Of a stretch of 64,000 bases of DNA, positions 35,246-47,635 are shown piece by piece. The stretch spans positions 807,699,123 through 807,763,122 of the forward strand of contig OY728136.1 of the NCBI GenBank assembly GCA_963277665.1, read 5' to 3'. Under the pieces are notes generated by a model. It had not been told where the DNA came from and searched no databases. It saw nothing but the letters and a program-made list of their open reading frames with translations. A program made the position numbers and the translations under genes. Source of the DNA: Viscum album. Taxonomy: Eukaryota; Streptophyta; Magnoliopsida; Santalales; Viscaceae. The stretch's first letter is position 1. Each line of letters begins with the position of its first letter.

Positions 35246-35740
35246 ATGGATGGAAGAAGGAATATTCATGATAATGGAAGATATGATGGGCAATGGAATG
35301 ATATTATTTATAAGAAATCAAATGAAACGGGATTTGGATGTCTAATCGTCGTTATTATTCCAAATCAGCAATCTCATAATATGATCAATAATCTCAACTT
35401 TGGTATGTTTCCTGACACATCTAATAAGATATAGATGGAGTTTCATGATGATCATAGGGGAAATAAAGTTCAATTTCCCTCATGTAAATCATGTGGGAAG
35501 AGGCATCAAGGAGAATGTTTCAAAGGAACTAGTAGATGATTTGGGTGTGGAATGGTAGGACACAAATCCAGTAAGTGAAAAGGGAAAGGTTCAGTTAACA
35601 AAATGGACATGGATAATGGTATTGCTACGACATGAACAATGATTAAATGTTTTAAATGTGGAATGTATGGGAATTATGCAAACCAATTACCTGAGGGAAA
35701 GTCTCATGAAGAGAATCATCATGGTTGTATGGGTAGTATT
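35246..35740 (+). pseudogene. Capsid-deleted Gag remnant, Element 5
   Basis: MDGRRNIHDNGRYDGQWND at 35246 matches the Element 2 Gag start (MAGTRRN, DGQCND), but the frame passes straight from the N-terminal region to the zinc knuckles: CKSCGKRHQGEC near 35488, then FGCGMVGHKSSK and CFKCGMYGNYANQL. The whole capsid, about 200 residues in Element 2, is missing. In the second knuckle both the first and last Cys positions are now TGA stops. A TAG at 35432 also breaks the frame. At most this could make a short N-terminal peptide. Confidence 0.75.
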
Positions 35741-36329
35741 TATGTTGATGAAGATGAAGAGACTACAAATGATATGTGAGATGAAAGAATTGTTCAATAT
35801 CGGTCAATGGTTTAAGAAGGTAGTGGAATGATTACATGTTTATCAATAGTAATATTGTATAAGTAATCTCATGGTACTATGGAATGAAGAGACATCTATG
35901 GATTATTACACTATTTTTTTTCCTAGAGTATTTGAAAGTATATGTTGAATGGTACTAGTAACCATGAAAGGTTTTTCAGATATTTCTGGAAAGAAACTAA
36001 TATGCGCATAATGAATGGATAAAGAGAAAATAATATGTTAGATAGTATTCATGAGTTCATGACTGATATAAGGACTAAGTGATATTATGGTTTGAGTATA
36101 TGGTATTTTTTGGGGTTTTGGTATGTGGAAAGTGTTAAAATTTTACAGCATTCATGTTTTAACCAAGGTTCAATGGGTATTCATTCTTCAAGAGAATACA
36201 TGATTAAGGTATTCCCATGTTTGTAATTTGACCAACAAGATATAACTTACGATATATGGGGGATAAATGATGGCATTCACATGATTGTTATGTGACATTT
36301 CAAGTAATCATTTTCAATATACTATGAGA
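35741..36329. other. Non-coding interior of Element 5
   Basis: AT-rich with many stops in all frames. I see no conserved domain. It lies where the Gag-protease linker would be. Confidence 0.5.
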
Positions 36330-36425
36330 TTGGACCGAAGTATTTTAGATAAGCCTAAATATTGGAATGGATTATGTTGGACATAAGTTAGTATTTTTTA
36401 AGGATAGAACTTTTTTTGATATTAT
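36330..36425 (+). pseudogene. Possible protease trace, Element 5
   Basis: One frame reads ISLNIGMDYVGHKLVFFKD, which resembles the DVILGMDWLSLHGG flap-end motif of Element 2. The active-site D-S-G was not found. It rests on a few residues only. Confidence 0.35.
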
Positions 36426-36449
36426 TAATGGGATGTTATAGTAATGTAC

Positions 36450-36575
36450 TTTTAAAAAAAGGACAACCTGCAGGATGGGCGACAACCCATCGCATCGAAA
36501 AAGGCTGTGGGAATCGAACCCACAACTGAAGTGTGACTGGCCTTTATCACCTACCACTGTCCTATAAGAAGTCCA
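36450..36575 (-). mobile_element. tRNA-derived SINE-like insertion
   Basis: On the minus strand, GGACAGTGGTAG (36551-36562) resembles a tRNA D-arm/A-box, and TGTGGGTTCGATTCCCACA (36506-36524) is a perfect T-arm with B-box GGTTCGATTCC. Between them CCAGTCACAC recalls the tRNA-Asp anticodon loop, but the anticodon and acceptor stems do not pair well. Downstream is a GATGGG/CCCATC hairpin (36474-36491) and a T-rich tail ending CCTTTTTTT. The patch is visibly richer in G and C than its surroundings. A SINE or a tRNA pseudogene fits best. I found no clear target duplication. Confidence 0.5.
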
Positions 36576-37246
36576 TGGTTAGTAGAAACTAGTTTTATTT
36601 TATTAAGCGGTATGATATATGATGTATAAGTTCATTTTTGGAATCGTATATGATTAACCTCACCATAGATGGACTTATGTATATTTGATAAATTTTTCTA
36701 ACATATTGTTTGAAACAGATGGAATGACCCATCATTCTATCACATGATCTATTAACACTTCACGAATAACAAATTCAACTTTATTTCTTTAAGAGATGAA
36801 GTGGAAATTGTTCAAAGCATGAACAACAGTAAGATTGTACTAAAATCAAGAAAGTATTTCTTCTAATTCAAAATTTTCAACGATAAGGAAATGATATTGA
36901 AAAGAAAAAATGTTTTCCTAGTGATCTTATATCTGATTAATCAGATGGTATATTAGAACATCACAAATTTATGGCTTTGGGATTGTTGGCATTTTCATTG
37001 CCATGTTCTCTACCACTATCCATCAGAACTTGATGGTTAGATTTTTCTTCCATATCCATATTTTCACCTATGTTATCCTATGTGGAAACCCAGTAATTAG
37101 TAAATTTGGGTAAACATTATGTTTCATAATTTAGTTTTTAATGTTATGTAATGGTATTTCTTTTTACGATGCGGGTTTCTATTAAAGAAACCTCCAAGTA
37201 GTAAACCATTTATAACCCCGATGAATTTCGAGGGCGAAATTCATTT
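36576..37246. other. Non-coding interior of Element 5 (3' side)
   Basis: No coding motif. The last 40 bases (ATGAATTTCGAGGGCGAAAT) match the stretch before the polypurine tract in Elements 2 and 7, where it directly follows the chromodomain stop. Confidence 0.55.
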
Positions 37247-37260
37247 TAAGGGGGGTAGAT
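37247..37260 (+). other. Polypurine tract, Element 5
   Basis: TAAGGGGGGTAGAT directly before LTR start TGTATCACCC. Nearly identical to Element 2. Confidence 0.88.
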
Positions 37261-39234
37261 TGTATCACCCTGAGATTTTATTTGATATATTATTTTTAAT
37301 TTCTTTCATATCTTCTGTTGTACGCTACACCAAGATTACTTTGCATTATACGCAACACCGTATTAGCTTGCAGTATATGCAACACTAATCTTGGATCGTG
37401 TTAAACCCAATTTCAAGTTTGTTTGATAGTAATTATTCAATGCAACATTGAGTGTATGTATTCATATATATTCAATTTATAAATGAATTATGATTGTATT
37501 TAGTTATATGCAACAACAAATGGGTCTTTAACTACACGCAACCCTGACTTGGCTTTCATTACACGCAATCGCGACCTTCCTCGATAGCGTGTGTTGTACG
37601 CAATACCGGGTTCCACTAAACAACGATATATAGTTATAATATTATTATAGACAAGCCTTTATGAATAGTATTAACTAAATTTTGAATTTTATAACATTAT
37701 TATTCATCTTACACATTTTCTAGAACATGGTATGAGAACAAGATAAATTTTTCAGGTAAAATAAGTATTTTTCAAAAAATGCAGTTTTGCCGCCTTTTGA
37801 TGGCCCACCCATTTTAAATATATTTTTTGAAAAGTTTATAAGTTAAATTTTACAAAATTAACTTATTATTTTGAATCGAGATATAAAAATTTACATTAGA
37901 TAATGTTTTGATATTTTTTGATAACTTTCATATTTTAATGAATAGTAAAAACACGCTATATTTTAATTAAGAACAACTTTTTTCATCGTAATATTTTATA
38001 TGCTTAAATTATAATATTTAATGGTTTTAAAGTATAAATAGAATATATTTTTACCATTTAATATAATTTATGTCATTAGCATTGATTTTACATTGAATTC
38101 ATAGGTTATATCATTGCAATCTTTTTCAATATTTTAACTTTTAGAACTCATTTTCCTAACAATATGATTAATATTAAATTATTTTCTGCAAATTTTTTGT
38201 ATTGAATTTATAAAAATGGATTTCATATTTAGAATCTGTGGGTCCAAATTATGTTAATAGGATACTTTTTATTTTTGGGCATTATGATTAGTAACTATGG
38301 TAAATTTTATGTACCATAAAAAAAGATAAATTGGGAAATTAAGGGTAAATATGATATTATAAAATTACCCTAAAAATTTTCATAATATAATTGGATGCTT
38401 ATATTTCATCCTAAGGAAAATTTGGGTCGAAATCGAATCCATTGGAACCCATTTGGAGTTGATTAAGACCTTTAGTTTATTTTATTTAAAGAAAAGTGAA
38501 ATATGTCTCACTCAAACTTTAATAAATAAAGTATTTTTAATATAAGGTTATACAGAGTATAAATTAGTTTATAAATACTCATCTGAACGCTAAAATTTCT
38601 TTATTTATCATGGTAATTTATTTTTAATTTTTAAGAGTTATTTAATTACCTTATTATCTTATACATTAATGATGCAGAAATTATTTATTTAGTAAAAAAT
38701 ATAATAATATTGTTTTTATTGAAATTGTAATACATATTAAAGGGCTCAAAAACCTGACCAAAACTTATTGGTAGTGTATATATACAAAATAAGCATCCAT
38801 TTACAGAATATATGACCTTTTGGAGTCTTATAAATGTGATCATGACACTTATATTATTTTATTTTATATGATGTCAAATTTGTCACCTTCATAATTTAAA
38901 AAATATAACATTTTAAAATTTGGGTTCTTTAGAATATAAATATGAATAAATGTATTCTTATGAAATATATAAGATTTATCATCATCCTAGTATTTTTATT
39001 TTTATTTTTATGCAAAAAATATGTATATTTAATAATTATAAAAAAATGATGTAGTAATTATTTTATTAAGAGAAATATCAAATAAATGGTTTTACAAATA
39101 GTAAAATAAATTTTATACGAACTATTTAATGTGCTCCACTAATTTTCAAGATTACTAAGAAATGTTAGGAACCTATTAAATATTTTAGTTCGAATATATC
39201 CTCTGTGTGGATTTTATTTAAATTCAAATAAATG

Positions 39235-39258
39235 AATAGTGTCAAAATTGACACTATT
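39235..39258. repeat. Perfect palindrome in U3, Element 5 3' LTR
   Basis: AATAGTGTCAA-AA-TTGACACTATT. The arms are unchanged from the 5' LTR copy although the nearby sequence has several changes. Confidence 0.75.
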
Positions 39259-39641
39259 GTTATTTTATAAAAGTAACATATTATTAAATTGTTTAAAAAT
39301 GATAAAAAAATTTAAAAATTAAAAATTGAAATTTATATAGTCTAAAATGTCATTAATTATATAATTATGAATAATTAATAGCACATAAGTAATTATTTAT
39401 AACAATTTAAAATTCAGAATCTTATTACCACAAATAAAATTTAATAGATTAAATATGGATAAATCAAGTTGAAAATGTTTAAAATAAATTCCCTACATTT
39501 CTAAATTATATTGTATGATGAGATTACAACCGTATCTCATCTAATATTCTAATATGAGTCATCTTTGGAGGTTTTTAAGTGGGTTTATATTTATTATAAA
39601 TTAATATTTTTAAGATTTCCAAAGGTTCCCCTCTCCTCCCT

Positions 39642-39649
39642 TATAAAAA
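39642..39649 (+). promoter_or_regulatory. TATA box, Element 5 3' LTR
   Basis: TATAAAAA after CTCTCCTCCCT. Could drive read-out transcription into Element 4 LTR sequence. Confidence 0.65.
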
Positions 39650-39984
39650 GGGAACCCCTTCCCACTTCTCTTCACAGCCTTTTGATCCTTTAAACTTGTA
39701 CAAAACCTGAAATTCCTCTTATCAACATCTCTAGTTATATCATATAGGTTCTGGTCTTCTCAAAACACCAACCCTAGTGCCCTATGAACATGTTTAAAGG
39801 AGGTGTGTCGAAGAAGAGGTAATCTCTTCTACCGATTCTGTAAAAATTCATTCTTCTTCAACATAATATTCATTAGTTGTTTCATTATAATGTAATAACA
39901 CCAGTATCAATAATATACTGATATTTTGTTATAAATATGAAACAAACCTATTTCACCTTATATCCATCCTACGGAAAATGATAT

Positions 39985-40405
39985 CACCCCGCGTGCGTAC
40001 ATACGGAATACCCTCTCCATGCCGTGGTGTAATCTATTTTTCCAACACCACCTTACTTGGATGGGTATATTGGTGTAAGGAATAAATATACATAGTTATT
40101 ATAACATCATACTAATTCTGATATATTGTATCATCTACTCCAATTCAATTCAATAATTATGGGAACAATATCATCTCTTGTGCGTACGTACGGACTACCG
40201 TCTCCACGACGCGATGAGATTCATTGTCCATGTTAACCATTAAATAATGATTATATAGTATATATATAAGAAATAATAATGAAATATATGACATTATAAA
40301 GCTACTGTATTTATATATATATATCATCTACTTACTTCAATTCAAGTCAATACGGAAAGGAAAACAACGTTCATGCTTACGTACGACCTACCGTCTCCAT
40401 GAACG
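39985..40405 (+). promoter_or_regulatory. Three hairpin elements in Element 5 3' LTR
   Basis: Copies at 39985-40029, 40172-40216 and 40368-40405. The third has perfect 8-bp arms CGTTCATG and CATGAACG. Changes relative to the 5' LTR copy fall in both arms and core, so not every pair is kept in copies one and two. Confidence 0.72.
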
Positions 40406-42036
40406 GTGTGTTTCATTTCATTTATCTATCTATTATATATATATATAAACTGAATATATATGATATATAAATCAAGTTTTACATTTTCTAAGTTTGTAAA
40501 TCAGGATATAAGTAATAATAATATCAATAACAACAAGTCCAAAGACATACGATAAATGAAACGATTTAACCCAAAACGCTACTTTAACATGGAAATGAAA
40601 AATGAACAGGTAATATAAATACCAAAGTGAACCATATATGGGATAATAACAATTAATATGATTATGTAATAACTCAATGACATTATTAAATCATTATACA
40701 GGAGGTTCGGATACATACGAAGCATATCGGACTTAAGGTAAGGGATAACTTTTCCAATCTCGTTTTTTATCCGAGATTTCTTCTTCGTTAGTATTTACTA
40801 GGGTTATTATTATCATACAAGACCACATTTTATAAAGATTTTTTATGTATGTTTAAAGTCCTTTTTACGCATTTTTAACTTTTACTACATGATATGTATG
40901 GAATTCTTCTTTTTTATTACCATATGAGGTATTTATTGACTTTTCCGACAAAAGTACCAGAAGAATGTTATTTTTAATTTAAACGACGAGAATGGATTTT
41001 TACAGTTTCATAAAGACTTATTTAAATGAAGATCCCTCTACAAAATTTAATGGTTGTTTTCAATAAAATCCTTCTATTTTAAAATTGTGTGGTATTTTTT
41101 GAAAAGAAAATGATTTTGAAGAATAAAGGATATTTTCCTCAAGAATTTCATTTCAAGTGTTTTATCACAACCTGTTTCCATATAAAATGACATTATTTCA
41201 TATGTGTATGTTTCAATTATAACGTCTCTATGATTTACATGGTTTCAGTTTTCTTACTATAAAATGATATCCATTTATTTTATATGGATTATGTGATAAT
41301 GGGATGATGTTTATGAAACCCATTTTATTTGTTGGGTTATTATGAATGATGTATGTTTATTTTTTGGCACATGTAAGAATGTTTTCATTATGATATTGGT
41401 GGGACCTATATCTCCATCCAATTCATTGGGTAAAGATTTATATCTCATGAGATAGACATGGCAGGAATGGTAAGTTAATCCAGTTCAGTGATACAGGACT
41501 GGAACAAGGAGTGAACTCGATTCAGAAAGGGACATTGTCCACTAAAATGGTCTTGACAGCAACGCCTTGGATACTATGGAAATCATATGAAGTTCTTAAT
41601 AGTTTCCACAATTACATGTTTTATTCCCATGCTATTTTATCATGATTTATGTTCCATTATGATACATGGCATATGTACTTCCAAGATTTATGTCTTTGCT
41701 CACAATTTTGTTGTTTAAACATTATGTTCATGTTATTATGTTCAATGGTATATGGTTTGTTTTATTTTCTACATGCCTACCCTTACTGAGCATTTGAGAT
41801 CACCCTTAATATGTTTTCTTTTCCCCTGGATTTCAAGAAAGGTTTTAGGTAAGAAATCAAAAGGGGAAGATCTTTATGGAAGTTTTTGAAGATTTTTCAC
41901 CAAGATTAGAAGATTATATTCTGAGTTTCCAAAGACACTAATCTATTACGATCCTTGAGTTTTGGTTTTTGTTATGTATTTAGTATTCTGCAAAAGAAAT
42001 TTATTGTCCATGTACGTCAAGCATTGGGTCTCTACA

Positions 42037-42041
42037 CGAGG
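42037..42041. repeat. Target-site duplication CGAGG, right copy (Element 5)
   Basis: Exact match to 30222-30226. Confidence 0.9.
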
Positions 42042-43695
42042 TAAGTCTCGTTTCCATTAGTTTTCATAGATCTCCTTCTTCCCTTTTGATGGATCCTTAG
42101 ATCTACACCCAATGTGGGTAAATCTAAGGTAGTGGATGACTTTTAAGTCGGGTTTTGGTTTTTTTGGTACTAGGGGAAGGAATCTAAGGAGGTTTCAGGG
42201 AGTAGTTGACTCTGTTTTGTTGGCATTCATCGTCTGTTGGTTTGTTTCTCCTTTTTTGTTGAGGTAGGTGGATTCACTCTTGACTCCTATTATTATAATT
42301 GGTTGGCTTAGATTAAAATTAGTTTGTTTGAATGAAATTTATTGTGAAAATCATGGGATAAATCTTCTTTAGTGATGATTTATGGTTTTGATAAAATTGT
42401 GAAATCATGGTAAATTGTTGTGAAAAGTGTTTTGGATTCTTGAATTTAAAATTTTGATTTTAAATTATGGATTTTCTAGAATGGTAGATGGATTGATGAA
42501 AGATTGGTTTTCTATAAAAAGGGGTGTTTTATGGAAATGGTATGGAATTGAAATGGCTTCATGAAATTGGTTCATTCTTTGGTTTTCAATAAGAGTACAA
42601 TTTTATTGAAATTGTTTGAAATGATTGAACACACTTGGTTTTGATGTTGATGGTTTTCAATAAAATGTGTTTTATTGAAAGGATGGTTTTGGAATGATTG
42701 TTGTGAATGTGTAGTGTGTGTTCATGTTGAATATATGAGGCTTGGTTGAAATAGGACATTGTGCTCGGTGCCAAACGTTTAATGAAACATTGGACCTTTA
42801 TGTACGAGGCTTGGTTGAAATATGACCTTGTGCTCGGTGCCAAATGATTAATGGCACATGGGAAATAATTACCCTGCAACAACATGGTAGATCGACAAGA
42901 AACCGCTCATGAGGATGGAACTGTCATAATGAAGCATGCATGGTTGATTTCACGGGTTTGTGAAATGGTTGGGTTGTCAAAACAGGATGTTTGTATGTTG
43001 GTTTGAAAGATTATTTAGTTATTTTTATAGAAAAAACAACTAGTTGGAAATTGGTTTCAGATGAACTTAGATGTTTTTTGATATGGTTGGTTGTAGAAGC
43101 TTTTTTATATCTTGTTATAAACAATTTTGAGAAATTGTTTTATATAAATTGTATTATATAAATGATGGCTAACTCTTCTATCCTGGTGGTGTGAGCAGGG
43201 AAGTCATTGGGGAAAACCTACTGAGTTTTATACTCACCTCTGCTTTGGAACTTTGGTGCTTTTGTAGATGTCATCTTCCAAGACACAGGTAAAGGAAAAG
43301 CATCTTATTGATAGTGGTTCGTGGTGATGCTTGGGAGATGTGATGGTGCTTGGTGCAAGGAGCTTGGTGTGGAGCCATGGAGAGTGTCTCAGCTTGTTTG
43401 TGTCTTTTTTTTAGTCTTCCACTTGGTAATCTGATTTTTGTTGGTTTTTATTTGTGGTGGAACAATGTAGTTCTATTTTTTTAATTCATGTGTTGGTTGT
43501 TGGATTAACATGCATCATATATTGGTTGTTAATGATGGTTTTGTTGGTTTGTTTCTCAAAGGGTAAATCGTCCCCCCACTTGCATTGAAACCCTTTAGCA
43601 TTTATTGCTAGCCTTTGGCATCTTGGGGATGTTGCTTAAGGCCTAGGAACGACTTTTTGTACTCTCAAGACAATGATAATTGGTGGGTCATTACA
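42042..43695 (+). repeat. Element 4 3' LTR, second part
   Basis: Continues the LTR interrupted at 30226 and ends GGGTCATTACA at 43695, a usual TG...CA LTR end. It includes a two-copy 69-bp repeat (42737-42851). No coding sequence. The flank beyond 43695 has no matching duplication that I could pair, because the 5' LTR is missing. Confidence 0.75.
42737..42851 (+). repeat. Two-copy 69-bp direct repeat in Element 4 LTR
   Basis: GAGGCTTGGTTGAAATA then TTGTGCTCGGTGCCAAA occurs from 42737 and again from 42806 with few changes. Confidence 0.8.
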
Positions 43696-46025
43696 CTTAG
43701 TATAATAATATATTAATGAAGGGGATCAAATGATAGATTCAACAAAATAACTCTAGTAAAAATAATATATAAAATAAATGGTTCGGAATCTGGATCCCAA
43801 AAAATATGTTAGGTCATACCAATATATAAATTAAACAGACCAATAACTAAATTCCATTACATATGTATGGGAATACCAATATATTAATTAATGGGATCTC
43901 AATTAGGATCCTTAGAAATATTTTTTTCTATCCCATTATTTAAAAAATTGTCTCTGAAGATGGATATTGTTAAATAAGTGGCATCACTCCAATTGGAATG
44001 TTGTATCTTGTCATTCTCATCCAACAAAAAATTTTATCCACCTCTGGTAATCATATCTACCTCATCAGTAAATAGTTGAATTCATAAATAAAAGAGTGAG
44101 GGTGGTTGAATGCCTAACCCCCACTAATTCCACATCCTTATAAGAATTTATGTTTGGTATTGGTTCTAAGGTGGAACCCTCTATCATCACTAACCAAACC
44201 CCCAATGTACTAGCTAGGTTTTTGTAAAACGTTGGTGCAATTATTGGGTCCCTCAGATCAAATCATATGAGATACATCCAACTCGGGATCCTAGAGGTGT
44301 ATATATAATAGCAGGAATCCTATTTGGGTTCTCCAACAGTGATGGTGAAGGGGGGAATCCTACATGGGATCCTTTAATGGTAACAAAATAGGGTAATCAT
44401 GAATAGGGTCCTCCGAATAGAACATAAGAAGGGGCATCCCACATGGAAGCATTAATAACAACGATAAGATAGTTAAATCCAAAATGGGAATCATGAAACA
44501 TGATACAAGTAAAGGGATTCCATAAGTCATCATTTTTTAAAATCCATCCCACATGGGACTCTTTTTACAAATATATGATATAGGCATCCTACAAGGGATC
44601 CTAAAAAACAACTAATCTCATATACTTCATGTCCAGAAGAGAATACTTCTCAGGGGTGACAAAATCAAAGGAAGAGATATGATATAACCAATCAAGAGAT
44701 ATATCTAATGTCATGTATTAGATCATATTTTCTTTCTCTAAAAAGATATATAGATTTAATTACTATATAAAGAACCTCTACATTTACTAAAACACGTGAA
44801 TTTCATCATATGAGTCTCCAAATAAAATCTGCAATAAATCCATCACGATCTACATACAAAAATGCTCAGAATGTAAAAAAGTTGTATTGATTTTTTATTA
44901 TTGTGTGTATATATACATAAACCCCTAAAATGGTATAATGGAGACCATACATGGTTTTTATATCTAGTATGTGACATATATACCCAAATTCTAACCCTGG
45001 AGTGTACTCCCACCAATCATGGTATTTAAAATCCAAATAACATGGATTATTGATCGTGAAAGTAGAATATTAACTAGAAGGGTTACCTTCTCTAGTACCT
45101 CACATCACATTGCAATGTACCTCAACAGGTCATGTACCTCTTCAAATAATACAACCCACACAATGTCTAGCCATGTACCTTACAGAGCCTTGGGCCCCTA
45201 CAAAGGATGTAGGGACAATGACTTGAATACACGTCTGATTCCAACTACACAACATGTATACCACATACAAGATCTGTACTTATAAAAAGAACATATTCCA
45301 GAAATGGGAAGAACACATTGTAGGTATTTTTCATCTAGAAGATGTGTGATTGGAAATTTTGAATGGGAAACCCCAAAAATCACATGAAACCCCAGTTTTC
45401 TCTTCAAAAGATATATATCATCCCACTACCGGTCATAATATGTCATAAAAAGTTTTATAATGAAAAGTAAATGAATAAATGATTATCTATGGAAACAATT
45501 GGATAAATTTTGTTATAATCCACAAATTCTTTTCTAGTTCACATGGTCCACAACAATAGCATAACAATCTAACTCATCTGTAGATCAACCATGGTTCCTC
45601 TCTATATCCCTCTCTCTTTTTATCCCTCCAAATCAATTTTCATCTCTATGTAATTTCATGGATAATCCAATCATTGTTTTCATGAAAATACAAATGAAAT
45701 AAATTAATAGATTAAAAATAAGTTGATTAAATGAAAATATAAAGAAACTGTGGCTTAGGCTGAGCCCCAACGATTGAATTGAGTTCATACCCTACCTAGG
45801 AAAAACTCTTTGGTCTGGAATCAATGGTGGATATGGAGTCTCAGTATGACACTACATTCAAAATATATTGTCAAACTAATGTGTGTTAATAAATTAATAT
45901 TTAATTCATTATGTATTAAATATTAATCGTACCCTTAATATTTGAAAAGTTTAGAAATCAAAAAAACTCTTATCCAAGGGTATACATCTTCTTCTGAGAC
46001 AAAAATAGTTGTCAAAAATATTATT
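43696..46025. other. Unassigned sequence between Elements 4 and 6
   Basis: AT-rich, with no conserved coding motif; the longest open frame (45019-45285, 88 codons) has no recognisable domain. It holds the degenerate 36-bp repeat at 44310-44610. It is not the continuation of the Element 3 LTR as far as I can see. Confidence 0.45.
44310..44610. repeat. Degenerate tandem repeat, unit about 36 bp
   Basis: Units built on GGAATCCTACATGGGATCCT recur at about 44316, 44353, 44389, 44431, 44479, 44515, 44551 and 44583. Spacing is 32-48 bp. Related strings (GGGATCTCAATTAGGATCC) occur near 43900. Heavily diverged. Confidence 0.6.
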
Positions 46026-47635
46026 TGTAACTCCCCAACCACAATTATCTAGATTCAAGAAATTTTTAAATATCATTGGTATGATCACAAGGGATCAAAT
46101 CCCTAAATACCGATCTGTTTAGTATCCTTGGAAGTACTACATGAATACATAGATTTTACATTACATTAAAAAATGAAAAAAAACAACATTGTATCCTTGA
46201 AAAAATTCATATTCCTTATAATATTCCTAAAAGACAGTCATAATATACTTCTTCTCCTCCTGGGTAAAATAGAACATAATAAATGGTGATATCTAGTGCT
46301 TAGTAAGGATAAATATATAGCAGAAACATTCATAAATAAGAATAAACATTTAAGGTAATGTATAGAACTAAAATGAAAGCCTTTTAAACATAAACTTCAG
46401 CAAAATATAGAAAAGATAAATCAAATAATGTTATTTACTTATTCACATGGATATTCTACTAGTCAAATTATAACATGTAATATCAATATACAATTTCATA
46501 AAGATAGAATGCATAATTCCAAAATTCATAACCACATAGTCAAGGCCTGGTGCCATTACAAAAAATATGATTTTTCCAAGGCCTTGGGCCAAGACAATAG
46601 TTTGTCTCATGTGATCTACCGATGAATCTTGTAGCTATTACAGGCTCCACCCGTCACTTAATAATTCCAATGAATTCCTCATTTGAGACAGTTGAAACAT
46701 TACATAAACATTTATATTAAAACTAGCATAGGAAATGTTAATAATTTAATAATAAACAACAAATGGTATAAAAATAACACATCCACAGTAAAAAAATCAC
46801 AAAACCTTCAATACCATATGGAAGATTCTATCATACTAAATCAACTTCACACAAGTGTAAAATCCAACAAAGATTGTTGACATAGATGAAATCAAAACTA
46901 TTTGAGGGAAATATCGTTTTCTATTTTGAAATCATTTAAATTTCACATAATTATAAAAGAAGATAAAATTATTTTGAAAATATTCATATAATATATTAAT
47001 AGATGCTTTTATAGAGTTATAACGGCGGAAAATAGCCACACTCACTGTATAAGTTAAAAAACAATCATTCCATAATTTTGATAAAGAGGTCATAAAAGAC
47101 CTTGTCTGGAAAATGACAGAAAGATTAATTTATAAACATTATATAAAAAGTCAATCAATGGTTTAAATTACTTTAACCCATAGTCTATGAAATAGTAAAA
47201 ATGGTTTGAAATAAATTTTTATGAAACATAGATTTAGATGATAAATAGGTCCCTATAGATACTCATGTATAAAAAACCTCGAATAATGATGAGATTGTAG
47301 AATGAACCCTTACCTTGTACTTTTCCTTGGTTGAGGGTACATTAACCTCCTGTATAATAGTAAAATAATTGTTATTAAATTCTAGAAGAACCACATACAT
47401 AAATATGATATCATATATGATATTTTAATAATGATTTGTTAATAATATTTTAGTAGTATCATTGTTTTAGGTGTTAACTGATTCATTTTCCTTTTTATGT
47501 TTTGTTAAGAAAGTCATGTTTTTTATGGATAATATGTATTTGATTCATATCTAGAATTATATTATGTTCTTAAAAATTAATTTTTAATCATAAAATGTTA
47601 TTTATTCTTAAATGTTTATGAAGGGGAATGTATCT

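Larger units (their letters stand above)
30227..42036 (+). mobile_element. Element 5: non-autonomous LTR element with 4.8-kb LTRs
   Basis: Two LTRs of exactly 4,776 bp each flank 2,258 bp. The element has a PBS, a PPT and a 5-bp CGAGG duplication, so it integrated in the normal way, but has no RT, RNase H or integrase. The interior holds a capsid-deleted Gag remnant, a faint protease trace and a tRNA-like insertion. It must have been moved by enzymes from elsewhere. By eye the LTRs differ at about 40-45 of the first 390 aligned bases, clearly more than in Element 2. It sits inside the LTR of Element 4. Confidence 0.93.
37261..42036 (+). repeat. Element 5 3' LTR (4,776 bp)
   Basis: Pairs with 30227-35002; ends GGGTCTCTACA. 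It has the same parts: TACGCAAC repeats (37320-37605), palindrome (39235-39258), TATA (39642-39649), three hairpin elements (39985-40405) and donor AAGGTAAGGG near 40735. Confidence 0.93.
24541..43695 (+). mobile_element. Element 4: 5'-truncated chromovirus, plus strand, split by Element 5
   Basis: A plus-strand gag-pol with chromodomain (25134-29676), a purine tract, then a 3' LTR starting TGTAGTACCC. The LTR is interrupted at 30226 by Element 5 and resumes at 42042, ending GGGTCATTACA at 43695. Together the two LTR parts are about 2.15 kb. No 5' LTR is present: a PBS-like site at 24543 lies directly against Element 3 sequence. The LTR has GCACGG-type inverted repeats, which I recall from Tekay/Del LTRs. 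Stops and shifts throughout make it older than Element 2. Confidence 0.88.

Noticed and set aside
36500..36570. Functional tRNA gene
   Set aside because: The T-arm is perfect and the D-arm partly so, but the acceptor and anticodon stems do not pair. Better called tRNA-derived.
42586..42885. 99-codon minus-strand open frame with an internal repeat
   Set aside because: It is antisense to the 69-bp direct repeat of the Element 4 LTR, which creates the repeated peptide. Not a gene.
45019..45285. 88-codon open frame between Elements 4 and 6
   Set aside because: No start context, no motif, surrounded by decayed repeat. No support for a gene.
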